Assembly (NCBI GenBank): GCA_036506795.1
Contig: DASXRC010000037.1
Coordinates: 10,534 to 74,533, forward strand
Reading direction: 5' to 3'
Source of the DNA: DASXRC01 sp036506795
Lineage (GTDB): Bacteria; Actinomycetota; Actinomycetes; Mycobacteriales; Micromonosporaceae
Length of the DNA: 64,000 bases
Part shown: positions 14,702 through 23,222 of the stretch, piece by piece
Position numbering within the stretch: the first letter of the stretch is position 1
How the letters are laid out: every line of letters begins with the position of its first letter
Made by a program: the position numbers and the translations under genes
Notes under the pieces: model-generated
The model's input: only the letters and a program-made list of their open reading frames with translations
Told to the model about the DNA's origin: nothing
Database searches by the model: none

Positions 14702-15445
14702 ATGGTCGCAGATCTCGAACGAAACAGCCGTACGCGCCGAGGCATCGGAGTGGTGCTGCTCGCGACCGTCAGTGGTCTGCTCGTGTCCGCCGCCCCGGCG
14801 TACGCGGCCGACCAGGCGGCGTCGCGGGTGGCACGGGCCGCGACCACGCTGCAGGAGTCCGCCGTCACGGCGACGGTCCGGCCCGTACTTCGGCTGGGTT
14901 CGCGCGGCTCGGCCGTGACGATGCTGCAACAACGGTTGACCACGCTGCACTACGACGTCGGCCCGATCGATGGGGACTTCGGGTCCCAGACCTACCACGG
15001 GGTCGTCGCGTTTCAGAAGGTCAACAATCTGACCCGCGACGGGATCGTTGGGCCGATCACGTGGGCGGCACTCGATCGACCGCTGATCCCGCGGCCGAAG
15101 CACTGGCACTCGGCGTACTCCGTCGAGGTCAACCTCACCAAACAGGTGGTGTACCTCGCCCGTCAGGGCGCCGTGATGCGCATCCTCGACGCCTCGAGCG
15201 GCAAGGCCAGCACGCCGACGCCGACGGGTTCCTTCGGGGTGTACCGCCGCATCGACGGCTGGCGGGAGAGCTCGCTCGGCCTCCTGTGGCGGCCGAACTA
15301 CTTCTACCGCGGCTATGCCGTGCACGGCTCCACGTCGGTTCCAACGTACCCAGCCAGCCACGGCTGCGTACGGGTGACGATCCAGGCCATGAACCGGCTG
15401 TGGTCAATCCTGCGGATCGGTACGCCGGTGCACATCTACCGCTGA
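14702..15445 (+). CDS. secreted L,D-transpeptidase with peptidoglycan-binding domain
   Basis: 247 residues from ATG 14702, with GAGAGG upstream. A signal peptide runs to about residue 37 (VLLATVSGLLVSAAPAYA-A). A PG_binding_1 repeat follows (LRLGSRGSAVTMLQQRL, GPIDGDFGSQTYHGVVAFQK). The YkuD catalytic domain starts near residue 135 (SVEVNLTKQVVYLARQG) and ends with the full active site HGSTSVPTYPASHGCVRV, where the cysteine is the nucleophile. These enzymes form 3-3 cross-links in the cell wall or attach proteins to it. A strong hairpin follows the stop codon. Confidence 0.9.
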   Translation: MVADLERNSRTRRGIGVVLLATVSGLLVSAAPAYAADQAASRVARAATTLQESAVTATVRPVLRLGSRGSAVTMLQQRLTTLHYDVGPIDGDFGSQTYHGVVAFQKVNNLTRDGIVGPITWAALDRPLIPRPKHWHSAYSVEVNLTKQVVYLARQGAVMRILDASSGKASTPTPTGSFGVYRRIDGWRESSLGLLWRPNYFYRGYAVHGSTSVPTYPASHGCVRVTIQAMNRLWSILRIGTPVHIYR

Positions 15446-15459
15446 CCGCGCTCATGACC

Positions 15460-15491
15460 GTGGCCCCCCGGGTTTCCCCGGGGGGGGCCAC
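15460..15491 (+). terminator. GC-rich hairpin terminator after the L,D-transpeptidase gene
   Basis: GTGGCCCCCCGGG (15460-15472) pairs with the CCCGGGGGGGGCCAC arm ending at 15491 around a TTTC-type loop. The stem is long and almost perfect and lies 15 bp after the stop codon. There is no T-tract, as is common for actinomycete terminators. Confidence 0.75.
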
Positions 15492-15596
15492 GTCCGTGTG
15501 GCACCTGCGTCGCGGGGTGGCCTTCCCGGCCCCGGGGCGGTACCGTGCCGCACCGGTGATCTACTAGCCGGCTGGCGAGCAATCGGAGGAGCGAGC

Positions 15597-16292
15597 ATGG
15601 AGCTGATGCTGCGAAACGCGGTCGCCGAGGCGATCGGGGTATTCGCGCTGTGTTTTGTCGGGATCCTCGCGATCAGCGCGGTGCAGTCCGGCGGGCTGAC
15701 CGGCATCGCGCTGGCCCACGGCCTGGCGATCGCTGTGATGGTCGGCGCCCTCGGGCACGTCTCCGGCGGCCACTTCAACCCGGCCGTCACCCTCGGGCTG
15801 CTGATCGGCCGCAGGATCAACCCGGTGACGGCCGCGTGGTACTGGCTCGCGCAGCTTGCCGGTGGGCTCCTCGCGGCGCTGCTCCTCGCGGGCCTCGCCT
15901 CCCGCGGGGTGGTGGCCGCGGGCACGCCGACGCTCGCCTCCGGCGTGGGCGTGGGCAGGGGCATCCTGTACGAGGCGGTCGCCACCTTCTTCCTGGTGCT
16001 GGTGGTCTTCGGCACCGCGGTGGACCGGCGCGCACCCGGGTCGGTCTATCCATTCGCCATCGGGCTGACCATCACGGCGGGCATCCTGGCGATCGGGCCG
16101 CTGACCGGCGGCGCGCTCAACCCCGCGCGCGGCTTCGGACCGGCGCTGGTCGGCGGCGAGTGGGGCGGCTGGGCCGCGTGGCTCATCGGGCCGCTCGCCG
16201 GGGGCGCGCTCGCGGCGCTGGTGCACGACTACGTGTTCGCCCCGCCGCCGGCCGACGAGGCGGTCGTGGAGTCGGGTCAGCGTCCGGGCTGA
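15597..16292 (+). CDS. MIP-family aquaporin/glycerol channel
   Basis: 231 residues from ATG 15597 with GGAGGA just upstream. Six transmembrane helices and both half-helix NPA boxes are intact: SGGHFNPAVTLGLLIG near residues 57-72 and GGALNPARGFGPALVG near 169-184. The opening RNAVAEAIGVFALCFVGIL is typical of AqpZ-like water channels. The residues around the filter cannot be settled by eye, so water versus small solutes remains open. It is in the cytoplasmic membrane. It converges on the PEBP-like gene with a 10-bp gap. No glycerol kinase is adjacent, which favours a water channel. Confidence 0.88.
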   Translation: MELMLRNAVAEAIGVFALCFVGILAISAVQSGGLTGIALAHGLAIAVMVGALGHVSGGHFNPAVTLGLLIGRRINPVTAAWYWLAQLAGGLLAALLLAGLASRGVVAAGTPTLASGVGVGRGILYEAVATFFLVLVVFGTAVDRRAPGSVYPFAIGLTITAGILAIGPLTGGALNPARGFGPALVGGEWGGWAAWLIGPLAGGALAALVHDYVFAPPPADEAVVESGQRPG

Positions 16293-16302
16293 CGTCGGTG
16301 GG

Positions 16303-16836
16303 TCAGGCCCGGGCGTAGCGCCCGACCAGCCGACCCTGGGCGAGGACGAGTCCGGAAATCGCCCGCTTGAGGTCGTTCGCCGAGGCGCCCGGCCGCAGGT
16401 CGAGGCGCGCGGACAGGGCGTACGCGGTGAACATGTACCGGTGGGCCGGGCCTTTGGGCGGGCATGGTCCGCCGTACCCTTGCTTGCCGAATCCGTTGGT
16501 TCCGGCACCCGGCGGCGCCTCGCCCTCGCCCAACGCGGCGGTGCCTGGATCGATGCCCCACGCGACCCAGTGGACGAACGTCCCGCTCGGCGCGTCCGGG
16601 TCGTCCACGAGCAGCGCCAACTCGGCGGTGCCGGACGGCAGCGAGCCGAACCGCACGGGCGGCGAGACGTCCTCGCCGTCGCATGTGTAGCGCCGCGGGA
16701 TCTCGCCCTGGTCGGCGAACGCGGTGCTCGTCACCGCGATCGTCGCGGGCGCAGGAGACACCTCCACCTCGGGCTCCTTTCCGCCGCATCCGGCCATCAG
16801 GAAAGCGATCAACGCCAGCACGCCGAGCCGCACCAT
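16303..16836 (-). CDS. YbhB/YbcL (Raf kinase inhibitor/PEBP-like) lipoprotein
   Basis: 177 residues. The N-terminus is a lipoprotein signal with lipobox LMAGCGG (Cys17). The PEBP fold then shows AFADQGEIPRRYTCDGEDVS, PPVRFGSLPSG, LLVDDPDAPSGTFVHWVAWG and GYGGPCPPKGPAHRYMF. The DDPDAP and GPCPP motifs that line the phosphate or ligand pocket are intact. Bacterial members are extracytoplasmic with no settled function. It lies 33 bp downstream of the PAS-GGDEF-EAL gene on the same strand but has no evident link. Confidence 0.87.
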   Translation of the reverse strand: MVRLGVLALIAFLMAGCGGKEPEVEVSPAPATIAVTSTAFADQGEIPRRYTCDGEDVSPPVRFGSLPSGTAELALLVDDPDAPSGTFVHWVAWGIDPGTAALGEGEAPPGAGTNGFGKQGYGGPCPPKGPAHRYMFTAYALSARLDLRPGASANDLKRAISGLVLAQGRLVGRYARA

Positions 16837-16869
16837 GCCACGCTAACCCGTGGATGGCGCGCGGGCGCG

Positions 16870-19032
16870 TCAGGGACGGGAGCCGACGGCGCGGGTCGAC
16901 CGATCGGGTCTGGCCGAGCGGAGCAGGGCCGTCATCTCCTCGGCGCTCTGCGGCCGGGCGAAGAGCCAACCCTGCGCGGTGTCGCACCTCAGCGCCCGCA
17001 GCTGATCGGCCTGGCTCTGCGTCTCGATGCCCTCGACCGTGACGGTGAGGCCGAGCGCATGGGCGAGCCGGACGATCGTGTTCACGATCTCCTCGTGGAC
17101 GAGGTCTACCCGGTCGGCGTCGCGCAGGCCGTCGATGAAAGAACCGGCGAGCTTCAGGGTCTGCACGGGCAGGCGACCGAGGTACGCGAGGTTGGAGTAC
17201 CCCGTACCGAAGTCGTCGATGGCCGTGCGCACACCCCGCGCGGTCAAGGTGTGCATCGCGTCCAGCGGCGCGCCGTTGGTGTCCATGATGGCGCTCTCGG
17301 TCAGCTCCAGCTGAAGCAGCGCGGGGTCGAGCCCGGTTTGGTCGAGCGCCGCCACCACGTCGTCTACAAACGTCGGCTCCTGTGCCTGCCCGGCGGCGAT
17401 GTTCACGCTGACGAACATCTCCGAGCCCGGCAGGTCTTCGCTCCACGCCGCGGCCTGGCGGCACGCGGTCTCGAGCACCCAACGGCCGAGCGGGACGATC
17501 AGGCCGGTCTCCTCGGCCAGCGCGACGAACTCGTCGGGCAGCAGCAGCCCGAGCCGCGGGTGACGCCAGCGCAGCAGGGCCTCGACGCCGCGGATGGCGC
17601 CGTCGTCGAGGGAGACGATGGGTTGGTACGCCAGCGTGAAGTCGCCGCGGTCGAGCGCGTCCGGCAGAGCGGCGGCCAGCTCGTACCGGGCGACCTCCCG
17701 GGCACTGCGCTCGGCGTCGTACATCGCCCAGCGCCCACGCCCGTCGGACTTGGCCCGGTAGAGGGTGACGTCGGCGGCCTTCAGAAGGTCGGCGGGACTG
17801 GTCTGGTCGACCCGGCGGTCGACGACGCCGATGCTCACCGAGACGCGGAGCCGGTGCCGATCCACCCAGAACGGGCGGCTCACCGCGTCGAGCGTCGCCT
17901 GCGCCAGCTCGGCCACCTGCTCCGCCCCCGGCGACGGCTCGACCAGCAGGACGAACTCGTCGCCGCCCATCCTGGCCAGCAGTCGACCGGGTCCGGACAG
18001 CCGCTCGTCGAGCCGCCGGGCCACCGCGGCCAGCAACTGGTCGCCGATGTCGTGCCCCAGCGTGTCGTTGACCCGCTTGAAGCCGTCGAGGTCGAGGTAG
18101 CACAGCCCCACCCGCGCGTCGGGAGCGCGCTCGGCGAAGATTTCGGCGAGCCGATCGGTGAACAGCGTCCGATTGGGCAGGCCGGTCAGCGGGTCGTGCA
18201 ACGCCTGGTGGCGCAGGCGTTGTTCGAGCATGCGGCGGTCGGTCACGTCCTCGACCATCGCCACGGTGAAGCTCGGCTCGCCGGCTTCGTCGCGGATGAG
18301 CGACACCGACAGGTCAGTCCAGACGACGCCGCCGTCCTTGCGGAAGTACGCCTTGTCCAACCGGACGTGATCCCGCGCACCGCTGACCATGTCGGCGTAC
18401 AGCTGCCACATGCTGGGCGGGTCGTCCGGGTGGGTCAGGTCCGTCACGTTGAGCCGGCACATCTCGTCGACGCGGTACCCCAGCAGGTCGGCGAACGCGG
18501 AGTTGACCTGCAGGATCCGGCCGTCCATGTCGGCGATGCCGATCCCGATCGCCGCGCCGGCGAAGATGGCCCGGAACCGCGCCTCGCTGTCGCGCAGGGC
18601 CTTCTCGATGCTGGCGTTCGCGTCCACGATGGCTCTACCGAGCCGCTCCTGTTCGGCCATCGTCGTGTCGCGAAGCGCCCGCGCGTACCCCGCGGCCAGC
18701 GCCGCCTCGAGCCCGGCCACTCGGTCGGCCAGCTCTTCGGCACCAATGCCGTTGGCCGCCAGCGCCGCTGGCAACTCCGCGCGCATGACGGTGAGCGTCG
18801 CGTCGAGCACCGCCGGATCCGTCAGGTGCGACGCCACCAGCGCGACGCCCGCGTCGTAGCCGGGCCGCGCGACGAAGCGTTCGGCCAGCACGGCGTTCGC
18901 GAGCGAACGGCTCAGCGCCAGCAGCCGCCGGTCCAGCTCCGCGGCCGACATCGGCACGAACCCGATGGGCACGATCGCGCGCGCCCAGGCGCGGGCGAAC
19001 CGGCGCAGGGCGTGCGCGGTGGAGTGACTCAT
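16870..19032 (-). CDS. PAS-GGDEF-EAL cyclic-di-GMP turnover protein
   Basis: 720 residues. The N-terminal 140 are a helical, probable sensory region. A PAS domain follows at about 148-265 (RFRAIFAGAAIGIGIADMDG). The diguanylate cyclase domain has GGDEF intact at 356-360, and the RxxD inhibitory site is not seen at the usual place (GPGR there). The EAL domain starts near 455, with EAL at 484-486 and the expected catalytic set VSVNIAAGQ, LELTES, IDDFGTGYSN, VEGIET and QGWLFARP. Both cyclase and phosphodiesterase activities are possible. No membrane helix is seen. It is 18 bp behind the DUF574-type methyltransferase gene, so the two are co-transcribed. Confidence 0.9.
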   Translation of the reverse strand: MSHSTAHALRRFARAWARAIVPIGFVPMSAAELDRRLLALSRSLANAVLAERFVARPGYDAGVALVASHLTDPAVLDATLTVMRAELPAALAANGIGAEELADRVAGLEAALAAGYARALRDTTMAEQERLGRAIVDANASIEKALRDSEARFRAIFAGAAIGIGIADMDGRILQVNSAFADLLGYRVDEMCRLNVTDLTHPDDPPSMWQLYADMVSGARDHVRLDKAYFRKDGGVVWTDLSVSLIRDEAGEPSFTVAMVEDVTDRRMLEQRLRHQALHDPLTGLPNRTLFTDRLAEIFAERAPDARVGLCYLDLDGFKRVNDTLGHDIGDQLLAAVARRLDERLSGPGRLLARMGGDEFVLLVEPSPGAEQVAELAQATLDAVSRPFWVDRHRLRVSVSIGVVDRRVDQTSPADLLKAADVTLYRAKSDGRGRWAMYDAERSAREVARYELAAALPDALDRGDFTLAYQPIVSLDDGAIRGVEALLRWRHPRLGLLLPDEFVALAEETGLIVPLGRWVLETACRQAAAWSEDLPGSEMFVSVNIAAGQAQEPTFVDDVVAALDQTGLDPALLQLELTESAIMDTNGAPLDAMHTLTARGVRTAIDDFGTGYSNLAYLGRLPVQTLKLAGSFIDGLRDADRVDLVHEEIVNTIVRLAHALGLTVTVEGIETQSQADQLRALRCDTAQGWLFARPQSAEEMTALLRSARPDRSTRAVGSRP

Positions 19033-19050
19033 CGGGGGATCCGTCGCGGG

Positions 19051-19866
19051 TCAGTCCTTTCGGCCGACGCCGGCGTAGGCGCCGACACGTTCGGGGTGCT
19101 CGTCCGCCGGCTGGTCCGGATCCGGACGCCATTCCGGGATGAACACCAGGCCCGGCTCCACGAGCGTGAAGCCGTCGAAGTACGCGGCGATCTCCGACCG
19201 CGAGCGCAGATGGATCTCGGTTGCGGTGCGGGCGGACAGCCGCTGCGCCTCGATCACCTCGGCCGGCTGTTCGTCGGCGGTCGCGTGCGAAATCAGCAGG
19301 TAGCTGCCGTCGACGACCGCCTCGCGCAGCGTCCCGACGATGGTGGCCGGATCGTCCGCGTCCGGCACGAAGTGGAGGACGCCGGCGAGCAGCACGGCGA
19401 CGGGCTGGCCGAAGTCGAGCAGCTTCAACGCGTACGCGTCGGCCAGGATCCGGTCCGGTTCGCGCACGTCGGCCCGGAGCACGCCGGTCCGCTCGTTGCC
19501 CTCCAGGATCGCGCGGCTGTGCTCCACGGCGACCGGGTCGATGTCGACGTAGATAACCCTCGAGTCGGGCGCGGCATCCTGCGCGACTTCGTGCACGTTG
19601 CCGGCCGTGGGGATGCCGGAACCGAGGTCGAGGAACTGCCGCACACCCTCGCCGACGAGGTAGCGGACGGCCCGGCGCAGGAAGGCGCGGTTGGAGCGCA
19701 TGGTCTCGCCGATGTTGGGCGTACGGGCGGCGATCTGCTCGGCTAGCTCGCGGTCCACCGCGTAGTTGTGGGCACCGCCCAGGAAGTAGTCGTACACCCG
19801 GGCCGCGCTCGGTCTGGTCAGGTCGATGCCGGCCGGAACCTGCTTCGCGGCGTCCACGCCCGCCAC
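19051..19866 (-). CDS. DUF574-type SAM-dependent methyltransferase
   Basis: 271 residues, standard for this actinomycete family. The signature start is PSAARVYDYFLGGAHNYAVD, then QFLDLGSGIPTAGNVHEVAQ for S-adenosylmethionine binding, VIYVDIDPVAVEHSRAIL and VLLAGVLHFVPDADDP. The C-terminus is GFTLVEPGLVFIPEWRPD. Streptomyces and relatives carry many paralogs, usually of unknown substrate and often next to regulatory genes. It is the first gene of a two-gene unit with the PAS-GGDEF-EAL protein. Its promoter must lie in the 19867-20281 gap. Confidence 0.87.
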   Translation of the reverse strand: MAGVDAAKQVPAGIDLTRPSAARVYDYFLGGAHNYAVDRELAEQIAARTPNIGETMRSNRAFLRRAVRYLVGEGVRQFLDLGSGIPTAGNVHEVAQDAAPDSRVIYVDIDPVAVEHSRAILEGNERTGVLRADVREPDRILADAYALKLLDFGQPVAVLLAGVLHFVPDADDPATIVGTLREAVVDGSYLLISHATADEQPAEVIEAQRLSARTATEIHLRSRSEIAAYFDGFTLVEPGLVFIPEWRPDPDQPADEHPERVGAYAGVGRKD

Positions 19867-19993
19867 CTCCGTCTGTCAGGATGCCCGCCCATCGACTGAT
19901 CGTCGACGGCTCGCCCCTGTCTATCGCCTGGTGCGGGCCGTGGCAACAGCCGAGCCCGATCTGCCAGCGCCGCTCAGCCGCCTCGCTGCCGCG

Positions 19994-20095
19994 CAACTCC
20001 GACAGAGTTGGGCATCCGCGGGCCGCCAACTGCCCAACTCTGACGGAGTTGGCCGTACGGACGCACGCTGACTGCCCAACCCTGACGGAGTTGGG
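19994..20095. repeat. cluster of three short palindromes
   Basis: Three hairpins built on CCAACTC-TGACG-GAGTTGG: positions 19994-20012 (loop CGACA), 20033-20052, and 20075-20095 (one arm mismatch, CCAACCC). Start-to-start distances are 39 and 42 bp. Copies two and three are both preceded by CTGC. The 19-23 bp separators are not repeated otherwise. Confidence 0.75.
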
Positions 20096-20154
20096 TTCGG
20101 CCTTCTTCGCGGCCAGCGGCGGTTATCTCCGCACGGACACGCCTCCGCGCCCGC

Positions 20155-20236
20155 GTCGATCATGGACTTTCGCGTCGATCATGGCCCTGTTGTCGTGCCG
20201 CGGCGATCGACTCACGGCAACAATTCCATGATCGAC
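20155..20236. repeat. 82-bp palindromic dispersed element, copy 2
   Basis: Second copy of the element at 3213-3294. It has the same length with no gaps and about 12 differences by eye, mostly in the loop and in the inner part of the arms. Both ends, GTCGATCATGG and CCATGATCGAC, are conserved. Confidence 0.75.
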
Positions 20237-20267
20237 GCGAAAGGGTGGACCGCCGCGCCATCCGGAC

Positions 20268-20273
20268 TAGAGT
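20268..20273 (+). promoter_or_regulatory. candidate -10 box of the Gfo/Idh gene
   Basis: TAGAGT lies 8 nt before ATG 20282, and no ribosome site is visible between them. The geometry suggests a leaderless or nearly leaderless mRNA. Confidence 0.35.
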
Positions 20274-20281
20274 CTCGGCGC

Positions 20282-21535
20282 ATGGAACGGACGTCCGTCA
20301 CGCTCGCCGTCGTCGGCGCCGGCAATCGCGGCATTTCGTACGGCCGCGCCGCGGTCGCGTCCGGTCGCGGACGGATCGTGGCCGTCGCCGAGCCGGATCC
20401 CGTCCGGCGCGCGGCCTTCGCGGCCGAGTTCGGCGTACCCCCGGCGGCAGTCTTCGACGACTGGACGGAGCTGGTCGGGGCCGGCCGGCTCGCGGACGCG
20501 GCCATCATCGCGACCCTGGACCGGCTGCACGTCGGCCCCGCGGTGGCGCTGCTCGGGCAGGGCTGGCACGTACTGCTCGAGAAGCCGATGGCGCCCAATG
20601 AGCACGACGCGCGGCGCATCGCGGACGCGGCGACGGCGGCCGGCACCATCTTCGCGGTCTGCCACGTGCTGCGATACACGCCGTACACCCGGGCGCTCAA
20701 GCGGCTGCTCGGCGATGGCCGCGTCGGGCGGGTCGTGAGCGTGCAGCACCTGGAGCCGGTCGGCTGGTGGCATCAGGCACACGCGTTCGTCCGGGGCAAC
20801 TGGCGGCGAGAGGACGAGTCCGGCCCGATGCTGCTGACCAAGTCGTGCCACGACATCGACTGGCTCATGGACGTCGTCGGCCAGCCGGTGCGCCGGGTGT
20901 CCAGCTTCGGCGGCCTCAGCCACCTGCGTCCGGAGCAGCGACCCGAGGGCGCCGCCGACCGCTGCCTGGACTGCGCGGTCGAACCCGAGTGTCCGTACTC
21001 CGCGGTCCGGCTCTACCTGGGCTGCCTGGACGACCCGGAGAAGAGGTTCTGGCCGCTGAGCACGATCACCCACGACCTGACCGAGGACGGCGTACGCACC
21101 GCGCTGCGCGAGGGGCCGTACGGGCGCTGCGTGTACGCGTGCGACAACGACGTCGTGGACCACCAAGTGGTCAACCTGGAGTTCGCCGACGGTGCCACCG
21201 CCGCGTTCACGATGACGGCGTTCGCCCGGATGGCGCCCAGACAGACGCGGATCTTCGGCACCCACGGCAGCATCGAGGGGGACGGGGTCCGGCTGCGCCT
21301 CACCGACTTCCGGGACGGATCGGTCGAGGTGGTCGACACGGCGACCGGGCACGACGGCTCCGCCGCGTCCGGTCACGGCGGCGGCGACGCCGGACTGATG
21401 GCGGACTTCCTGGCCGCCGTGGCGGCCGGCGACCCGTCACTGGTGGGCTCGAACGCCGCCGAGAGCCTGGCCGGTCACCTCGTCGTCTGGGCCGCCGAGC
21501 GGGCCCGGCGCAGCGGCAGCGTGGTCACCGTGTGA
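20282..21535 (+). CDS. Gfo/Idh/MocA-family NAD(P)-dependent oxidoreductase
   Basis: 417 residues from ATG 20282. A frame from 20162 runs through the repeat and is rejected. The Rossmann dinucleotide site is LAVVGAGNRGISYGRA, and the family EKP motif is LLEKPMAPNEHDA. An insert with clustered cysteines, CLDCAVEPECPYSA and a later YGRCVYACDND, suggests a structural zinc. The substrate domain has DHQVVNLEFADGATAAFTM. Members oxidise or reduce sugars, inositols and glycosides. The cysteine-rich subgroup is common in actinomycetes near sugar uptake genes, but the substrate here is unknown. A 38-bp gap with a GGGGAGG ribosome site separates it from the synthetase gene. Confidence 0.85.
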   Translation: MERTSVTLAVVGAGNRGISYGRAAVASGRGRIVAVAEPDPVRRAAFAAEFGVPPAAVFDDWTELVGAGRLADAAIIATLDRLHVGPAVALLGQGWHVLLEKPMAPNEHDARRIADAATAAGTIFAVCHVLRYTPYTRALKRLLGDGRVGRVVSVQHLEPVGWWHQAHAFVRGNWRREDESGPMLLTKSCHDIDWLMDVVGQPVRRVSSFGGLSHLRPEQRPEGAADRCLDCAVEPECPYSAVRLYLGCLDDPEKRFWPLSTITHDLTEDGVRTALREGPYGRCVYACDNDVVDHQVVNLEFADGATAAFTMTAFARMAPRQTRIFGTHGSIEGDGVRLRLTDFRDGSVEVVDTATGHDGSAASGHGGGDAGLMADFLAAVAAGDPSLVGSNAAESLAGHLVVWAAERARRSGSVVTV

Positions 21536-21573
21536 CCGTCGCGGTACTAGCCTGAACGGCGGGGAGGTGTGCC

Positions 21574-23214
21574 GTGATGACTGCACCCCAGCCGTCGTAC
21601 GCCAGCGGGATCTCGGACACCGAGCTGTCCGGTGACACGATCGGCGCAAACCTCGACCGGGCGGTGGCCGCGTACCCCGACCGGGAGGCGCTGGTCGACT
21701 GCCCGAGCGGACGCCGCTGGACGTACGCCGAGCTGGCGGACGCGGTGAACCGGCTCGCCGCGGGCCTGCTGGCCGACGGGGTGGCCAAGGGCGACCGGGT
21801 CGGAATCTGGGCCCCCAACTGCCCCGAGTGGGTGCTCGTGCAGTACGCCACGGCCCGGGTCGGCGCGATCCTGGTCAATATCAACCCGGCGTACCGGGTG
21901 CACGAGCTCGAGTACGCGCTGCGGCAGTCCGGGATCAGCGTGCTGATCTCCTTCACCGCGTACAAGACGAGCGACTACCGGCAGATGGTCGAGCGGGTCC
22001 GCGGGGCGTGCCCGGACCTGCGTACGGTCGTCTACATCGGTGAGCCGTCCTGGGAGCGAGTGGCCGCGGCGACCGCGCCGGGACCGGACCTGGCGGCGCG
22101 CGCGGCGGAGCTGTCCTGCGACGACCCGATCAACATCCAGTACACGTCGGGCACGACCGGGTTCCCTAAGGGCGCCACGCTCTCCCACCACAACATCCTG
22201 AACAACGGCTTCTTCGTCGGCGAGCTGCTGCGCTACACCGAGCGGGACCGGATCTGCCTCCCGGTGCCGTTCTACCACTGCTTCGGCATGGTGATGGGTA
22301 ATCTCGGCGCCACGAGCCACGGCGCGTGCGTCGTCATACCGGCGCCGACGTTCGACCCGGCGGCGACGCTCCGCGCCGTGGCCACCGAGCGGGCGACGTC
22401 GCTCTACGGCGTACCGACGATGTTCATCGCTGAGCTCGGCCTGCCGGACTTCGCGGAGTACGACCTGTCCAGCCTGCGCACCGGGGTGATGGCCGGGTCG
22501 CCTTGCCCAGTCGAGATCATGAAGCGGGTCATCGCGGAGATGAACATGGCCGAGGTGGCCATCTGCTACGGGATGACGGAGACGTCGCCGGTCTCCACCC
22601 AGACCCGCGCCGACGACGACGTCGAGCGCCGGACGGCGACGGTGGGCCGCGTGATGCCGTACGTCGAGGTCAAGATTGTCGACCCGGCGGGGTTGACCGT
22701 CGCACGCGGCGAACCCGGGGAGCTGTGCACCCGGGGCTACTCGGTCATGCTCGGCTACTGGAACGAGCCCGACAAGACCGCCGAGGCGATCGACGCGGCG
22801 CGCTGGATGCACACCGGCGACCTCGCGGTCATGCGCGACGACGGCTACCTGAACATCGTCGGCCGGATCAAGGACATGATCATCCGCGGCGGCGAGAACG
22901 TGTACCCGCGCGAGATCGAGGAGTTCCTGTACGCGCACCCGAAGATCTCCGACGTGCAGGTCGTCGGCGTGCCCGACGAGAAGTACGGCGAGCAGATCCT
23001 GGCGTACGTCATCCTGGCCGACCCGGCGGGCACGCTGACCCAGGAGGAGGTCGCGGAGTTCTGCCGCGGCCGCCTGGCGCACTTCAAGATCCCAAGGTAC
23101 GTCCGGGTCGTGGACGCATTCCCGATGACGGTCAGCGGCAAGGTCCGCAAGGTCGAGCTCCGGTCGCGTGCGATCGAGGAGCTGGGCCTCCGCGGAGCCG
23201 CCGCCCACGCCTAG
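21574..23214 (+). CDS. acyl-CoA synthetase (AMP-forming, FadD-like)
   Basis: 546 residues. GTG 21574 was taken, and ATG 21577 is next in frame. Both lie behind GGGGAGG. All adenylation motifs are present: YTSGTTGFPKGATLSHHN (phosphate loop), YGMTETSPVSTQTR, YWNEPDKTAEAID, the hinge GRIKDMIIRGGENVYPREIE and the C-terminal catalytic lysine in VSGKVRKVELR. The enzyme activates a medium- or long-chain fatty acid through acyl-adenylate to acyl-CoA in the cytosol. An SDR gene follows after 8 bp, and an acyltransferase fusion lies 2 kb further on. Supply of acyl-CoA to that acyltransferase is a reasonable inference. Confidence 0.9.
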   Translation: MMTAPQPSYASGISDTELSGDTIGANLDRAVAAYPDREALVDCPSGRRWTYAELADAVNRLAAGLLADGVAKGDRVGIWAPNCPEWVLVQYATARVGAILVNINPAYRVHELEYALRQSGISVLISFTAYKTSDYRQMVERVRGACPDLRTVVYIGEPSWERVAAATAPGPDLAARAAELSCDDPINIQYTSGTTGFPKGATLSHHNILNNGFFVGELLRYTERDRICLPVPFYHCFGMVMGNLGATSHGACVVIPAPTFDPAATLRAVATERATSLYGVPTMFIAELGLPDFAEYDLSSLRTGVMAGSPCPVEIMKRVIAEMNMAEVAICYGMTETSPVSTQTRADDDVERRTATVGRVMPYVEVKIVDPAGLTVARGEPGELCTRGYSVMLGYWNEPDKTAEAIDAARWMHTGDLAVMRDDGYLNIVGRIKDMIIRGGENVYPREIEEFLYAHPKISDVQVVGVPDEKYGEQILAYVILADPAGTLTQEEVAEFCRGRLAHFKIPRYVRVVDAFPMTVSGKVRKVELRSRAIEELGLRGAAAHA

Positions 23215-23222
23215 GAGCCGCT

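Larger units (their letters stand above)
19867..20281. other. 415-bp intergenic region with repeats
   Basis: This is the longest gene-free stretch in the window. It holds three short hairpins (19994-20095), an 82-bp palindromic element (20155-20236) and a candidate -10 for the next gene (20268-20273). Frames crossing it repeat the translated hairpin (PTLTEL-like) and are not genes. Nothing else was recognised. Confidence 0.7.

Noticed and set aside
16441..19746. 1101-codon open frame on the plus strand
   Set aside because: It is antisense to the PEBP-like, GGDEF-EAL and DUF574 genes. High GC leaves such frames open, and its composition (Arg, Gly, Val, His) follows third-position bias.
19994..20095. 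Three repeats as a mini CRISPR array
   Set aside because: The units are palindromes of 19-21 bp with only two 19-23 bp separators, and no cas gene is near.
19881..20231. Open frame with repeated PTLTEL-like residues
   Set aside because: It is the translation of the hairpin cluster and the 82-bp element, with no start signal or protein-like composition.
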